From an uncultured Halieaceae bacterium (GTDB lineage Bacteria > Pseudomonadota > Gammaproteobacteria > Pseudomonadales > Halieaceae), in assembly GCA_938045215.1 (NCBI GenBank), contig CALINF010000140.1:1-13476 (forward strand): a stretch of 13,476 nt of DNA, in the 5' to 3' direction. The notes beneath the pieces were generated by a model that saw only the letters and a program-made list of their open reading frames with translations, was not told the origin of the DNA and ran no database searches. Position numbers and translations under genes: made by a program. Numbering within the stretch: the stretch's first letter is position 1; every line of letters begins with the position of its first letter. Positions 6,620 to 13,476 of the stretch are shown piece after piece.

Positions 6620-7546
6620 TCACGCTACCGGCGCCAACCAGTCTCTGTTCTGAGGCCGATTGCCACGCACCGCATCAAAGTACATAGTCTGCAGCTGCTC
6701 CGTGAGCGGCCCACGCGACCCGGAGCCTATCGTGCGCCCGTCCAGCTCGCGAATGGGAACCACCTCTGCGGCCGTACCCGTAAAGAATGCCTCGTCTGCA
6801 ACGTAGACCTCGTCGCGTGTTATGCGCTTTTCAACAATGGTATATCCCAGCTCGTTTGCAAACGAGAAGATTGAATCCCGGGTAATACCTTCCAGGCAGG
6901 ACGTCAGTTCGGGCGTATAGATTGTGTCGTTGCGAATGACAAACACGTTCTCACCGCTGCCTTCAGCAACATAGCCCTCATTATCCAGTAACAGCGCTTC
7001 TTCAGCGCCGCTATCCAAGGCTTCGCGCAATGCCAGCATCGAGTTGATGTAGTTCCCATTGGCCTTGGCCTTACACATCGTGATGTTCACATGATGGCGT
7101 GTGTAGGAGGACGTCCTGACCTTGATGCCGCGATCGCGCGCCTCTGGGTCCATGTAGGATGGCCACTCCCAGGCGGCAACCATCACGTGAGTTTTGAGGT
7201 TGTCTGCTCGCAAGCCCATGCCTTCAGATCCGTAGAAGCACATCGGCCGTAGATAGGCCTCTTCCAAGCCATTTTCCCTTACTACCGCGCACTGCGCAGC
7301 GTTAAGCGTGTCTTTGTCAAAGGGCATCTCCATAGACAGAATGTGCGCAGAGCGGAACAGACGGTCGGTGTGCTCCTGCAGACGAAAAATGCTGGTACCG
7401 TGCTCAGCTGTTTTATAGGCGCGCACACCTTCGAATACGCCAAGGCCGTAGTGCAGAGTGTGAGTTAACACGTGCACCTTGGCCTCTCGCCAGGGAACCA
7501 TTTCACCATCAAGCCAAATAAGCCCATCACGATCGGCCAGGTTCAT
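6620..7546 (-). CDS. ilvE: Branched-chain amino acid aminotransferase IlvE
   Basis: IlvE is the PLP-dependent (fold type IV) cytoplasmic transaminase for the last step of valine, leucine and isoleucine synthesis, using glutamate as amino donor. The 308-residue length is usual. Visible signatures are THTLHYGLGVFEGVRAY (about 28-44), the PLP-lysine segment KAKANGNYINSM (K161 presumed Schiff base), VAEGSGENVFV (about 193-203), EGITRDSI and the late segment FFTGTAAEVVPI. The start overlaps the glnE stop as ATGA, with a GGGAG ribosome binding site seven bases upstream inside glnE. The gene sits between nitrogen control (glnE) and LPS genes, as in Pseudomonas. A D-amino-acid transaminase or 4-amino-4-deoxychorismate lyase is the main alternative for this fold, but length and motifs fit IlvE. 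Confidence 0.95.
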   Translation of the reverse strand: MNLADRDGLIWLDGEMVPWREAKVHVLTHTLHYGLGVFEGVRAYKTAEHGTSIFRLQEHTDRLFRSAHILSMEMPFDKDTLNAAQCAVVRENGLEEAYLRPMCFYGSEGMGLRADNLKTHVMVAAWEWPSYMDPEARDRGIKVRTSSYTRHHVNITMCKAKANGNYINSMLALREALDSGAEEALLLDNEGYVAEGSGENVFVIRNDTIYTPELTSCLEGITRDSIFSFANELGYTIVEKRITRDEVYVADEAFFTGTAAEVVPIRELDGRTIGSGSRGPLTEQLQTMYFDAVRGNRPQNRDWLAPVA

Positions 7547-10458
7547 TGCACTACTCCCGTTTCATTATCGTTATCATCATCTTGCTCAGGCACAGCCGCA
7601 AACAGCTGATGCCAGAATTCCTGCACCGCCCGCCGCAGATCGGCGAAACGCTCCGCCGATACCACTCCCGGTTGCTGTTGCAGGGCTAGTTGGTGAGCAG
7701 CAGAGCGATAGGCCAGATAGCTATCGATCAGGATTTCACTCTCGGCCTGGGTAAACAGGCCCTCGCGGCCCAGCGTCTCAAGTATTCGAACGTTGTCAGG
7801 CCAACCCGCCAATGCCGGTTGTTTCGACGACCAGGCCAGAACCGCATATTGCACCATAAATTCTATATCGACGATACCGCCACTATCCTGTTTCAGGTGA
7901 AATTCCCCTTTTTCTGCCCTCGCTTTTGGTAGCAAGTGCTTACGCATCCGCTCCCGCATGCGCACCACTTCGCAGGCCAGCTCATGTTCGTCGCGCTCTT
8001 GGGTCAAAATGGCATCACGCACCTGCGCAAATCCCGCTGCGACTGCGGCATCGCCCGCTACCCATCTCGCTCGAACGAGTGCCTGATGTTCCCAGGTCCA
8101 GGCGGTATCGTGCTGATAACTGGCAAAGCCCTGAAGTGTGCTAACGAGCATCCCTGAGTTGCCGGAGGGTCGCAATCGCATATCCACCTCGTAGAGCTTT
8201 CCCAGGGTCATTCGCGCCTCCAGAATATGGATAATGCGCTGGCCCAATCGGGTATAAAACAGGATGTTGTCGATACTGCGCTCGCCGTCGGTCACACCCT
8301 GTGGGACAGGTTCGCAGATGAAAACCAGATCCAGGTCGGATCCATATCCCAGCTCAATACCGCCAAGCTTGCCATAACCAAAAACCGCAAAGCCCTTGCC
8401 TTCACTGGGTCTCTGAGGTTCGCCAAACTTTGCCGTCAAGTCTGCCCACGCAAGGTTTAAGGTATGCTCAAGAATCACTTCAGCGATGAAAGTGAGCTTG
8501 TCGCTGACCTTCATCAGTGGCAGGCGACCCCCTATCTCGCTCGCGGCCACGCGCAACACGTGCGCGGCCTTGAAGTAGCGCAAGGCGTCCATCTGCGCTT
8601 CCAGGTCATCCAATGGCAAACGTGCCACCTGCTGACGCAGCTCGTCTTCCAGGGCTTGTCTGTCGGGTGCGGAGTAAAGGCTAGCCTGGTCCAGCAACTC
8701 ATCAAGTAACACCGGGCTTCGCGCCATTTGCTCGGCTATCCACGGGCTGGCTGCACACAGAGCCACCAGCTCACGCAGCGCGCCCGGATTCTCGATCAAC
8801 AGTGCCAGATAGGCACTGCGGCGAATCACCGCAACAACTAAAGGCAAAATCCGCTTGAGGGCAAGATCGGGGCTGTCATTGTCCGCGCAGGCCAGCAGCA
8901 GTTGGGGCAGAAATTGTTCCAGTCGTTGCTTGCCCTCACTCTGCAGGCTCTCCACGCGAGGACTGGCCCACAACGCTTGCAACTGCTCTAGCAACCCGTC
9001 CGATTCTGAATAACCCAGCTCACTCAGGGCCGAATCGGTGAGCTGCTCAATACGAAGCCCCAGTGCCAACTCGGGCTCGGCACTGTCCTCATCCGGAGCC
9101 GCAATCAGCTCCTGGAAGTGACGGGACACATTGTCACGATGGGCTTCCAGCGCGGCAAGATAGCTCTCCCACGACTCAAACCCCATGACGGTAGTCATTG
9201 CCAGGCGATGCTCTTTCGTTGTGGGCAAAGTCTGCGATTGCTGATCAGCGTAGCCCTGGATTACATGCTCGCTGTCGCGCAGAAAAAGATAGGCGGCGCG
9301 AAGTTCCGCCACGGCTGCAGCCGGCAGACAACCCAACTCAGCGCACTCTGACAATACCGGTAACAGCTCGCGCTGCTGCAGGCCAAGATCGCGGCCACCT
9401 CGAATCAACTGCAAACACTGGGCAATAAACTCTACCTCACGAATTCCACCGTGCCCCAACTTGACGTTGTCGGTCAGCCCGCGGCGGCGCACCTCGGCAT
9501 TAATACCCTGCTTCATTGTGCGCAGGCTCTCAATGACTCCAAAGTCCACGTAGCGCCGAAAAATGAAAGGGCGTAAAGACGTCATTAGTTCGCGCGCACG
9601 TTCGGGGTCGCCAGTGAGAGGGCGCGCCTTGATGAGGGCATAACGCTCCCAGTCACGACCCTGTTCCTGGTAGTAACCCTCCAGAGCGGTAAAGTTGTGC
9701 ACCAGCGCCCCACTCTCGCCATAGGGACGCAGGCGCATGTCAACACGAAATACAAACCCGTCGGCGGTAGTAACATCCAAAGCGGCAATAACAGCACGCC
9801 CGAGCCGGGTAAAGAATTCCTCATTACTCAGTGGTTTGTGCTCGCCATCGGTTTCGCCAGCCTCAGGGTAGGCGAAAATCAGGTCAATATCCGAGGACAC
9901 GTTAAGCTCGCCTGCGCCAAGCTTGCCCATGGCCAACACAATCAACTGCTGAGGCTGGCCACTGCGGCGTCCTCGAGGCACACCATGCTTGCCTTCCAGT
10001 TCGCTCTGACAGGTTTCCAGTGCTGCAGCGATACAAACCTCCGCCAACCAGGAGGTGTCTCGCACGGTCTCGAGCGTAGCGGCCAGTTTGCAGAAATCGC
10101 GCCAGACAATCCGCAGCATATGTCGCTGCCGAAAGTGGCGTAAGACCGCATTGAGCTCTGCGCCGTCGGCATCAAGACTCGCAGCAAGTTCAGCAACGAG
10201 CTCAGTTCGCGTTAAGGGGTTAGACAGGCTTCCATCCGCCAGCTGTGATGCCAGCAACTGCGGCTTGCGCCGGGATAGTTCAGCGATGAATGGGCTGCAA
10301 GCCAGGGCACGAGGGAGCGCAGTGCAGAACTCCGGCCGCTCGGCCAGCGACTGCAGCGTATCGGCAAGCGGCTCATCCGCACGCTCGAGGATATTATTCC
10401 ATGCCGTAAGGGCAGCCGCGGCAAGCGGCTCAACCAGCGCTGAAAACTCGAGTGGCAT
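7543..10458 (-). CDS. glnE: Bifunctional glutamine synthetase adenylyltransferase/adenylyl-removing enzyme GlnE
   Basis: GlnE adds and removes AMP on glutamine synthetase in response to PII and glutamine, setting nitrogen assimilation in the cytoplasm. From the ATG at 10458 it has 971 residues (E. coli 946). Two nucleotidyltransferase domains are visible. The N-terminal adenylyl-removing domain has AMGKLGAGELNVSSDIDLIF (D190 and D192). The C-terminal adenylylating domain has GYGKLGGIELGYGSDLDLVF (D708 and D710). RVDMRLRPYGESGALV and EVDMRLRPSGNSGMLV follow in the respective domains, as does a helical GHGGIREVEFIAQ or SGGIVDIEFMVQ segment. Both Asp-x-Asp pairs are intact, so both activities are expected. 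An upstream extension to 10542 would overlap the GspE-like gene and has no counterpart. The chosen ATG is seven bases after that gene's stop. The tail is acidic (DDDNDNE) and the stop overlaps ilvE. Confidence 0.96.
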   Translation of the reverse strand: MPLEFSALVEPLAAAALTAWNNILERADEPLADTLQSLAERPEFCTALPRALACSPFIAELSRRKPQLLASQLADGSLSNPLTRTELVAELAASLDADGAELNAVLRHFRQRHMLRIVWRDFCKLAATLETVRDTSWLAEVCIAAALETCQSELEGKHGVPRGRRSGQPQQLIVLAMGKLGAGELNVSSDIDLIFAYPEAGETDGEHKPLSNEEFFTRLGRAVIAALDVTTADGFVFRVDMRLRPYGESGALVHNFTALEGYYQEQGRDWERYALIKARPLTGDPERARELMTSLRPFIFRRYVDFGVIESLRTMKQGINAEVRRRGLTDNVKLGHGGIREVEFIAQCLQLIRGGRDLGLQQRELLPVLSECAELGCLPAAAVAELRAAYLFLRDSEHVIQGYADQQSQTLPTTKEHRLAMTTVMGFESWESYLAALEAHRDNVSRHFQELIAAPDEDSAEPELALGLRIEQLTDSALSELGYSESDGLLEQLQALWASPRVESLQSEGKQRLEQFLPQLLLACADNDSPDLALKRILPLVVAVIRRSAYLALLIENPGALRELVALCAASPWIAEQMARSPVLLDELLDQASLYSAPDRQALEDELRQQVARLPLDDLEAQMDALRYFKAAHVLRVAASEIGGRLPLMKVSDKLTFIAEVILEHTLNLAWADLTAKFGEPQRPSEGKGFAVFGYGKLGGIELGYGSDLDLVFICEPVPQGVTDGERSIDNILFYTRLGQRIIHILEARMTLGKLYEVDMRLRPSGNSGMLVSTLQGFASYQHDTAWTWEHQALVRARWVAGDAAVAAGFAQVRDAILTQERDEHELACEVVRMRERMRKHLLPKARAEKGEFHLKQDSGGIVDIEFMVQYAVLAWSSKQPALAGWPDNVRILETLGREGLFTQAESEILIDSYLAYRSAAHQLALQQQPGVVSAERFADLRRAVQEFWHQLFAAVPEQDDDNDNETGVVQ
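7554..7558 (-). promoter_or_regulatory. Shine-Dalgarno GGGAG of ilvE inside glnE
   Basis: GGGAG on the minus strand lies seven bases before the ilvE ATG at 7546 and within the glnE coding end. With the ATGA stop-start overlap it supports coupled translation of glnE and ilvE. Confidence 0.55.
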
Positions 10459-10465
10459 ACCCGCG

Positions 10466-12241
10466 CTAACTATCAATGACCGGCGCGACGCGCATGACTT
10501 CCTCGATGGTAGTCTGGCCCACACCAACACGACGGGCACCACTGAGACGCAGCGTTTGCATCCCCTCGCCCATAGCTACCTGGCGAATACGGGCGCTCTC
10601 CATATTCGGCGTAATCTCCGCCTGAATCGCGGTGCTGTTCACCAGCACCTCATAGATTCCCTGTCTACCCGAATACCCGGTATCCCGACAGACGCGGCAA
10701 CCCACGGGATGGGCGACCTGTTCCGGTGGTTTGACCTTCCACGGGGAAGTCAGCTCTTCCCAGGCGGCGAGGTCGACCGGGCCAAACTCTTTGCACTCCG
10801 GGCACAAAATACGCACCAGACGCTGCGACATGATGCCACGCACCGTGGCCTTGATCAGATAAGCCGGCACACCCAGTTCCAACAAACGAGAAATCGAGCT
10901 GGGCGAGTCGTTAGTGTGGAGTGTAGATAACACCAGATGGCCCGTCAGCGCTGCCTGCACTGCCATATTGGCAGTTTCGAGGTCGCGGATCTCGCCCACC
11001 ATGATAATGTCCGGGTCCTGCCGCATTAAAGCGCGTACGCCAGAAGAAAAATCCAGGTCTATGGTGTGATTCACCTGCATCTGATTAAAAGCGCCCTCGA
11101 TCATCTCGATGGGATCTTCAATCGTGCACACATTGACCTCAGGCGTGGCGAGTTTACGTAGCGTGGAATACAGCGTGGTGGTCTTGCCAGACCCGGTGGG
11201 GCCTGTCACCAGCACGATACCGTTGCCCGCAGTGGTCATCTCATTCCAGCGCTGCAGGTCCTCTGCTGCCAGGCCCAGTTGTTCGAAGCTCTTGTTCAGC
11301 ACATCCGGGTCGAAGATGCGCATCACCAGTTTCTCGCCGAAGGCAGTAGGCAGTGTCGCCAGCCGCAATTCCACCTCGTTACCCGCTGGTGTACGGGTTT
11401 TCAAGCGGCCATCCTGAGGGCGCCGCTTTTCGGCCACATCCATCCGTCCGAGAATTTTGATACGGCTGGTTACCGCTGCACAAACCTGCTGCGGCAACTC
11501 ATACACGCTGTGCAGGACACCGTCGATACGAAATCGAACGTGGCCAATTTCGCGTCTTGGTTCGATATGAATATCGCTGGCTCGTTGCTCGAACGCATAC
11601 TGCAGCAGCCAATCCACAATGTTGACGATATGCTGGTCGTTGGCATCAGGCTCTTTCATTGAGCCCAGTTCCAGCATCTGCTCAAGGTTGGTCACACCGG
11701 CGACGCCCTCGGTGCGGTTTGCCCCATGCGCGCCTCGCACAGAACCGGCCATGTTATAGAACTCTTCGGTATGTCGGGATATGTCACGAGGATCGGCAAG
11801 CACCCGGCGGATTGGCTTACGCAACACATGCTCTAAGTTGCTCTCCCATCCACGCACATAGGGCTCAGCGCTGGCAATACTGACTTCCGCATCAGAGACA
11901 TCAACCGCCAGAATCCTGTGGCGCTGGGCAAACGCCTTCGACATGACGTCGGCAACGGTGGTGACATTGATCTTGAGAGGGTCGATCTCATACACCGGCT
12001 GGTCAACGCGCTTGCTGAGCCAGGCAAGCAGCGCATCCATGTCCAGGGGGCGGCCAGCACGGGACGGATCTGCCAGTTTCTGCTCTGCAAGAAATACGAG
12101 GGGGTGCACACTGCCAATCAGTGACTTTGACAGGCGCTGCCCATCTGCCTGTGAAAGATGCCCGTCAGATATCAGGTCAGCTATCACCGAGGGCAGGTGC
12201 AATACCTGATCTGGTCGCTGCTCTGTTACATCCGTTGTCAT
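10466..12241 (-). CDS. GspE/PulE-family type II secretion/type IV pilus ATPase, stand-alone
   Basis: This 591-residue hexameric secretion or pilus assembly ATPase is presumably cytoplasmic at the inner membrane. Visible motifs are Walker A GPTGSGKT (347-354), the Asp box TIEDPIE (about 373-379), Walker B region DPDIIMVGEIRD (about 409-420) and the His box TLHTND (440-445). A zinc-type CM domain has C480, C483, C515 and C518. The N-terminal third resembles the T2SSE_N/MshEN region, but I do not see the RLG start of the canonical c-di-GMP-binding motif. The ATG at 12241 starts MTTDVTEQRPDQ. The longer frame to 12397 runs across the opposing promoter and is rejected. No pilin, inner-membrane platform (GspF/PilC) or secretin gene is in the window, so its partner machine is elsewhere or unknown. 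It heads the minus-strand run, seven bases before glnE. Confidence 0.9.
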   Translation of the reverse strand: MTTDVTEQRPDQVLHLPSVIADLISDGHLSQADGQRLSKSLIGSVHPLVFLAEQKLADPSRAGRPLDMDALLAWLSKRVDQPVYEIDPLKINVTTVADVMSKAFAQRHRILAVDVSDAEVSIASAEPYVRGWESNLEHVLRKPIRRVLADPRDISRHTEEFYNMAGSVRGAHGANRTEGVAGVTNLEQMLELGSMKEPDANDQHIVNIVDWLLQYAFEQRASDIHIEPRREIGHVRFRIDGVLHSVYELPQQVCAAVTSRIKILGRMDVAEKRRPQDGRLKTRTPAGNEVELRLATLPTAFGEKLVMRIFDPDVLNKSFEQLGLAAEDLQRWNEMTTAGNGIVLVTGPTGSGKTTTLYSTLRKLATPEVNVCTIEDPIEMIEGAFNQMQVNHTIDLDFSSGVRALMRQDPDIIMVGEIRDLETANMAVQAALTGHLVLSTLHTNDSPSSISRLLELGVPAYLIKATVRGIMSQRLVRILCPECKEFGPVDLAAWEELTSPWKVKPPEQVAHPVGCRVCRDTGYSGRQGIYEVLVNSTAIQAEITPNMESARIRQVAMGEGMQTLRLSGARRVGVGQTTIEEVMRVAPVIDS

Positions 12242-12335
12242 GCCAACACCTGCCTGATTCTCGCTTAACTTTATGCTATCACAGGTGCTCGCGCTGCCCG
12301 CTTCTCCCGAACACATCTGGATTAACCCAAGAATT

Positions 12336-12364
12336 GTGACACATGCACACTTTCTACCTATACT
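12336..12364 (+). promoter_or_regulatory. Sigma-70 promoter of the DUF47-pit operon
   Basis: The -35 element GTGACA (12336-12341, five of six matches to TTGACA) is followed by a 17-base spacer and the -10 element TATACT (12359-12364, five of six matches to TATAAT). Predicted transcription start is near 12371, giving a leader of about 20 bases that contains the GGAG site. The position also argues against the ATG at 12343 as the DUF47 start, because it would lie in the spacer. Confidence 0.65.
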
Positions 12365-12380
12365 TCGCGCAAGCCTACAC

Positions 12381-12384
12381 GGAG
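12381..12384 (+). promoter_or_regulatory. Shine-Dalgarno GGAG of the DUF47 gene
   Basis: GGAG lies six bases before the ATG at 12391 and decides that start over the upstream ATG at 12343. Confidence 0.6.
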
Positions 12385-12390
12385 CTCCCC

Positions 12391-13071
12391 ATGGCAACTA
12401 ATAATACTCTAGGCAACCTGTTCGGCAGGTCGCCCATCCGCCCTATTCAAGAACACATGCAAATTGCCGAGGAAGCTGCACAACTGCTACCCCAGCTAAT
12501 CCAGGCAACCATCGATGATGACTGGGAGCGAGCCAGCGAAATTCACAAGGCGATCGTCAGCGCCGAGCGCGAAGCAGATAAGCTCAAACGCTCAGTGCGC
12601 AAGAACTTGCCGAAGAGCCTGTTCATGCCTGTAGCCAGAACGGACCTGCTGGAGCTGATTGGCATACAGGATCATGTGGCCAACACTGCCGAAGACGTTG
12701 CCGTACTGATAATGGGGCGTAAAATGCGCTTCCCGGAAAAGTTGGAACCGGCAATTCTGGACCTGACCGCCGCATGTGTGGCCACAGTACAACAGGCCCT
12801 TAAAGCCATTCAGGAGCTGGATGAACTACTCGAGGTCGGATTCCTGGGTCGCGAGGTGAAGCTTGTCGAAAGCATGCTCAAAGAGCTGGACAAACTCGAG
12901 GCAAAAACAGACAAGAAGGCCGTTATCGTCAGGCGCGGGTTGTTCAAGCTGGAAGCCGACCTCCCTCCCGTCGACGTTATGTTCCAGTATCGTGTGCTGG
13001 CACTTTTATCCGCTATTGCAGATGACGCCGAGAAAGTTGGCGACCGACTGCAGATCCTGATGGCTAAATAG
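12391..13071 (+). CDS. DUF47 family (TIGR00153), PhoU-like phosphate transport accessory protein
   Basis: This 226-residue, mostly helical cytoplasmic protein belongs to the DUF47/PhoU-like family found next to PiT phosphate transporters. It starts MATNNTLGNLFGRSPIRPIQ, and LFGRSP is a usual N-terminal feature. Repeated helical segments carry the acidic residues typical of the PhoU-like fold, for example EREADKLKRSVRKNLPKSLF and the C-terminal AIADDAEKVGDRLQIL. The family is thought to regulate or assist the partner transporter, perhaps through metal binding, but its biochemical role is not well defined. The ATG at 12391 follows GGAG and a promoter. The pit gene starts 12 bases after the stop, so the two form an operon. 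Family assignment is firm; mechanism is not. Confidence 0.92.
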   Translation: MATNNTLGNLFGRSPIRPIQEHMQIAEEAAQLLPQLIQATIDDDWERASEIHKAIVSAEREADKLKRSVRKNLPKSLFMPVARTDLLELIGIQDHVANTAEDVAVLIMGRKMRFPEKLEPAILDLTAACVATVQQALKAIQELDELLEVGFLGREVKLVESMLKELDKLEAKTDKKAVIVRRGLFKLEADLPPVDVMFQYRVLALLSAIADDAEKVGDRLQILMAK

Positions 13072-13075
13072 GGGA
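13070..13075 (+). promoter_or_regulatory. Shine-Dalgarno AGGGGA of the pit gene
   Basis: AGGGGA overlaps the DUF47 stop codon and lies eight bases before the GTG at 13084. It supports the GTG as the transporter start and indicates coupled translation. Confidence 0.6.
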
Positions 13076-13083
13076 AATCAATC

Positions 13084-13476
13084 GTGGAAATTATTGCTCA
13101 GTACGGCAGCATCTTCCTGATTCTCGCTTGCGCGTTCGGCTTTTTCATGGCCTGGGGCATCGGCGCTAATGATGTCGCAAACGCCATGGGGACCTCTGTC
13201 GGGTCTGGCGCACTCACCATCAAACAGGCCATCCTGGTAGCGGTTATCTTTGAGTTCATGGGAGCCTATCTCGCCGGTGGCGAGGTTACCGCTACCATCC
13301 GCAAAGGTATTATTGATCCGAGTGTTATGACGGACACCCCCGAGCTCATGGTGTACGGCATGATGTCCGCCCTGCTTGCGGCAGGTACCTGGCTGTTAAT
13401 TGCAAGTATGAAGGGATGGCCCGTATCCACTACACATTCCATCGTTGGGGCAATCGTTGGCTTTGCTGCTGTGGGT
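13084..13476 (+). CDS. PiT-family inorganic phosphate transporter, 5' part (runs off the window)
   Basis: The frame begins at a GTG and stays open for 131 codons to the window edge, so this is the N-terminal part of a transporter whose family members usually exceed 400 residues. The first membrane helix (about residues 7-25) leads into the PiT signature GANDVANAMGTSVGSGALT (about 28-46). Further hydrophobic helices follow, then PVSTTHSIVGAIVGF near the edge, another conserved PiT segment. Such proteins are inner-membrane, cation-coupled, low-affinity phosphate carriers. The neighbouring DUF47 gene is the usual partner. There is no sign of truncation other than the window end. Whether it is PitA or a sulfate/phosphate permease relative cannot be settled from this part, but the DUF47 pairing favours phosphate. 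Confidence 0.92.
   Translation, partial: MEIIAQYGSIFLILACAFGFFMAWGIGANDVANAMGTSVGSGALTIKQAILVAVIFEFMGAYLAGGEVTATIRKGIIDPSVMTDTPELMVYGMMSALLAAGTWLLIASMKGWPVSTTHSIVGAIVGFAAVG

Larger units (their letters stand above)
12242..12390. other. Divergent intergenic region
   Basis: These 149 bases separate the GspE-like gene (minus) from the DUF47 gene (plus). They hold a clear plus-strand promoter near the DUF47 gene. I could not identify a convincing minus-strand -35/-10 pair for the long LPS-containing run, although its promoter should lie here or within the run. The GspE-like start has an AGGT-like ribosome binding site about seven bases upstream. No PhoB box, riboswitch or terminator is evident. 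Confidence 0.6.

Noticed and set aside
10459..10542. N-terminal extension of GlnE to 10542
   Set aside because: It would overlap the end of the GspE-like gene by 77 bases, and the added residues do not resemble GlnE.
10055..10930. Long plus-strand open frame (about 291 codons) across the glnE/GspE-like junction
   Set aside because: It is antisense to two well-conserved genes, its translation is low-complexity and Ser/Arg-rich with no recognisable domain, and it has no promoter or ribosome binding site. It is a by-product of GC-rich codon use.
12246..12290. Inverted repeat CACCTG...CAGGTG in the divergent region as an operator
   Set aside because: The half-sites are only six bases with a spacer near 30 bases, and no known regulator motif matches.
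12242..12397. N-terminal extension of the GspE-like protein to 12397
   Set aside because: The extra 52 residues are unlike the family, and the extension would run across the divergent promoter and over the DUF47 start. The ATG at 12241 has a plausible ribosome binding site.
1..13476. CRISPR array, insertion sequence, tRNA, toxin-antitoxin or defence island
   Set aside because: No regularly spaced repeats, transposase, integrase, tRNA-like fold or defence gene was seen on either strand.

Overview
The window reads as ordinary chromosome of a gammaproteobacterium with a Pseudomonas-type lipopolysaccharide (LPS) core locus. The minus-strand order glnE, ilvE, waaF, waaC, waaG, waaP, then a further LPS-kinase-like gene matches, as I know it, the arrangement in Pseudomonas. 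The proteins resemble Escherichia coli and Pseudomonas WaaF, WaaC, WaaG and WaaP closely enough for confident naming. Base composition is moderately GC-rich and looks even throughout. A marine relative (Cellvibrionales/Halieaceae-like) is possible, but that is only a guess. I see no tRNA, rRNA, CRISPR array, insertion sequence or phage gene.

Layout: a plus-strand sulfotransferase (82-795) faces the tail of a nine-gene minus-strand run (856-12241). In transcription order the run is: a stand-alone GspE/PulE-type secretion or pilus ATPase; glnE (glutamine synthetase adenylyltransferase); ilvE (branched-chain aminotransferase); waaF and waaC (heptosyltransferases II and I); waaG (core glucosyltransferase); waaP (core heptose kinase); an alpha/beta hydrolase of the monoacylglycerol-lipase/lysophospholipase type; and an InaA/Kdo-kinase-like protein. 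The genes overlap or lie within about 60 bases of each other, so one transcript, or a few nested ones, is likely. On the other side of a 149-base divergent intergenic region lie a plus-strand DUF47 (PhoU-like) gene and the 5' part of a PiT-family phosphate transporter gene that runs off the window. A near-consensus sigma-70 promoter sits just upstream of the DUF47 gene.

Functionally, the waa genes build and phosphorylate the inner core: WaaC and WaaF add HepI and HepII, WaaG adds the first hexose, and WaaP phosphorylates HepI. The last two genes of the run and the facing sulfotransferase could add further modifications, which is inference. glnE and ilvE couple nitrogen control and amino-acid metabolism to the same transcript. 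The DUF47-pit pair is a low-affinity phosphate uptake module.

Several starts differ from the longest open frame. I chose waaC at a TTG (5534), waaP at a GTG (3402), waaG at ATG 4537, glnE at ATG 10458, the GspE-like gene at ATG 12241 and DUF47 at ATG 12391, using homologue N-termini, junctions and the promoter position. I do not see a clearly novel system. The most notable points are the accessory genes at the end of the LPS run, the orphan ATPase at its head and the series of non-ATG starts.
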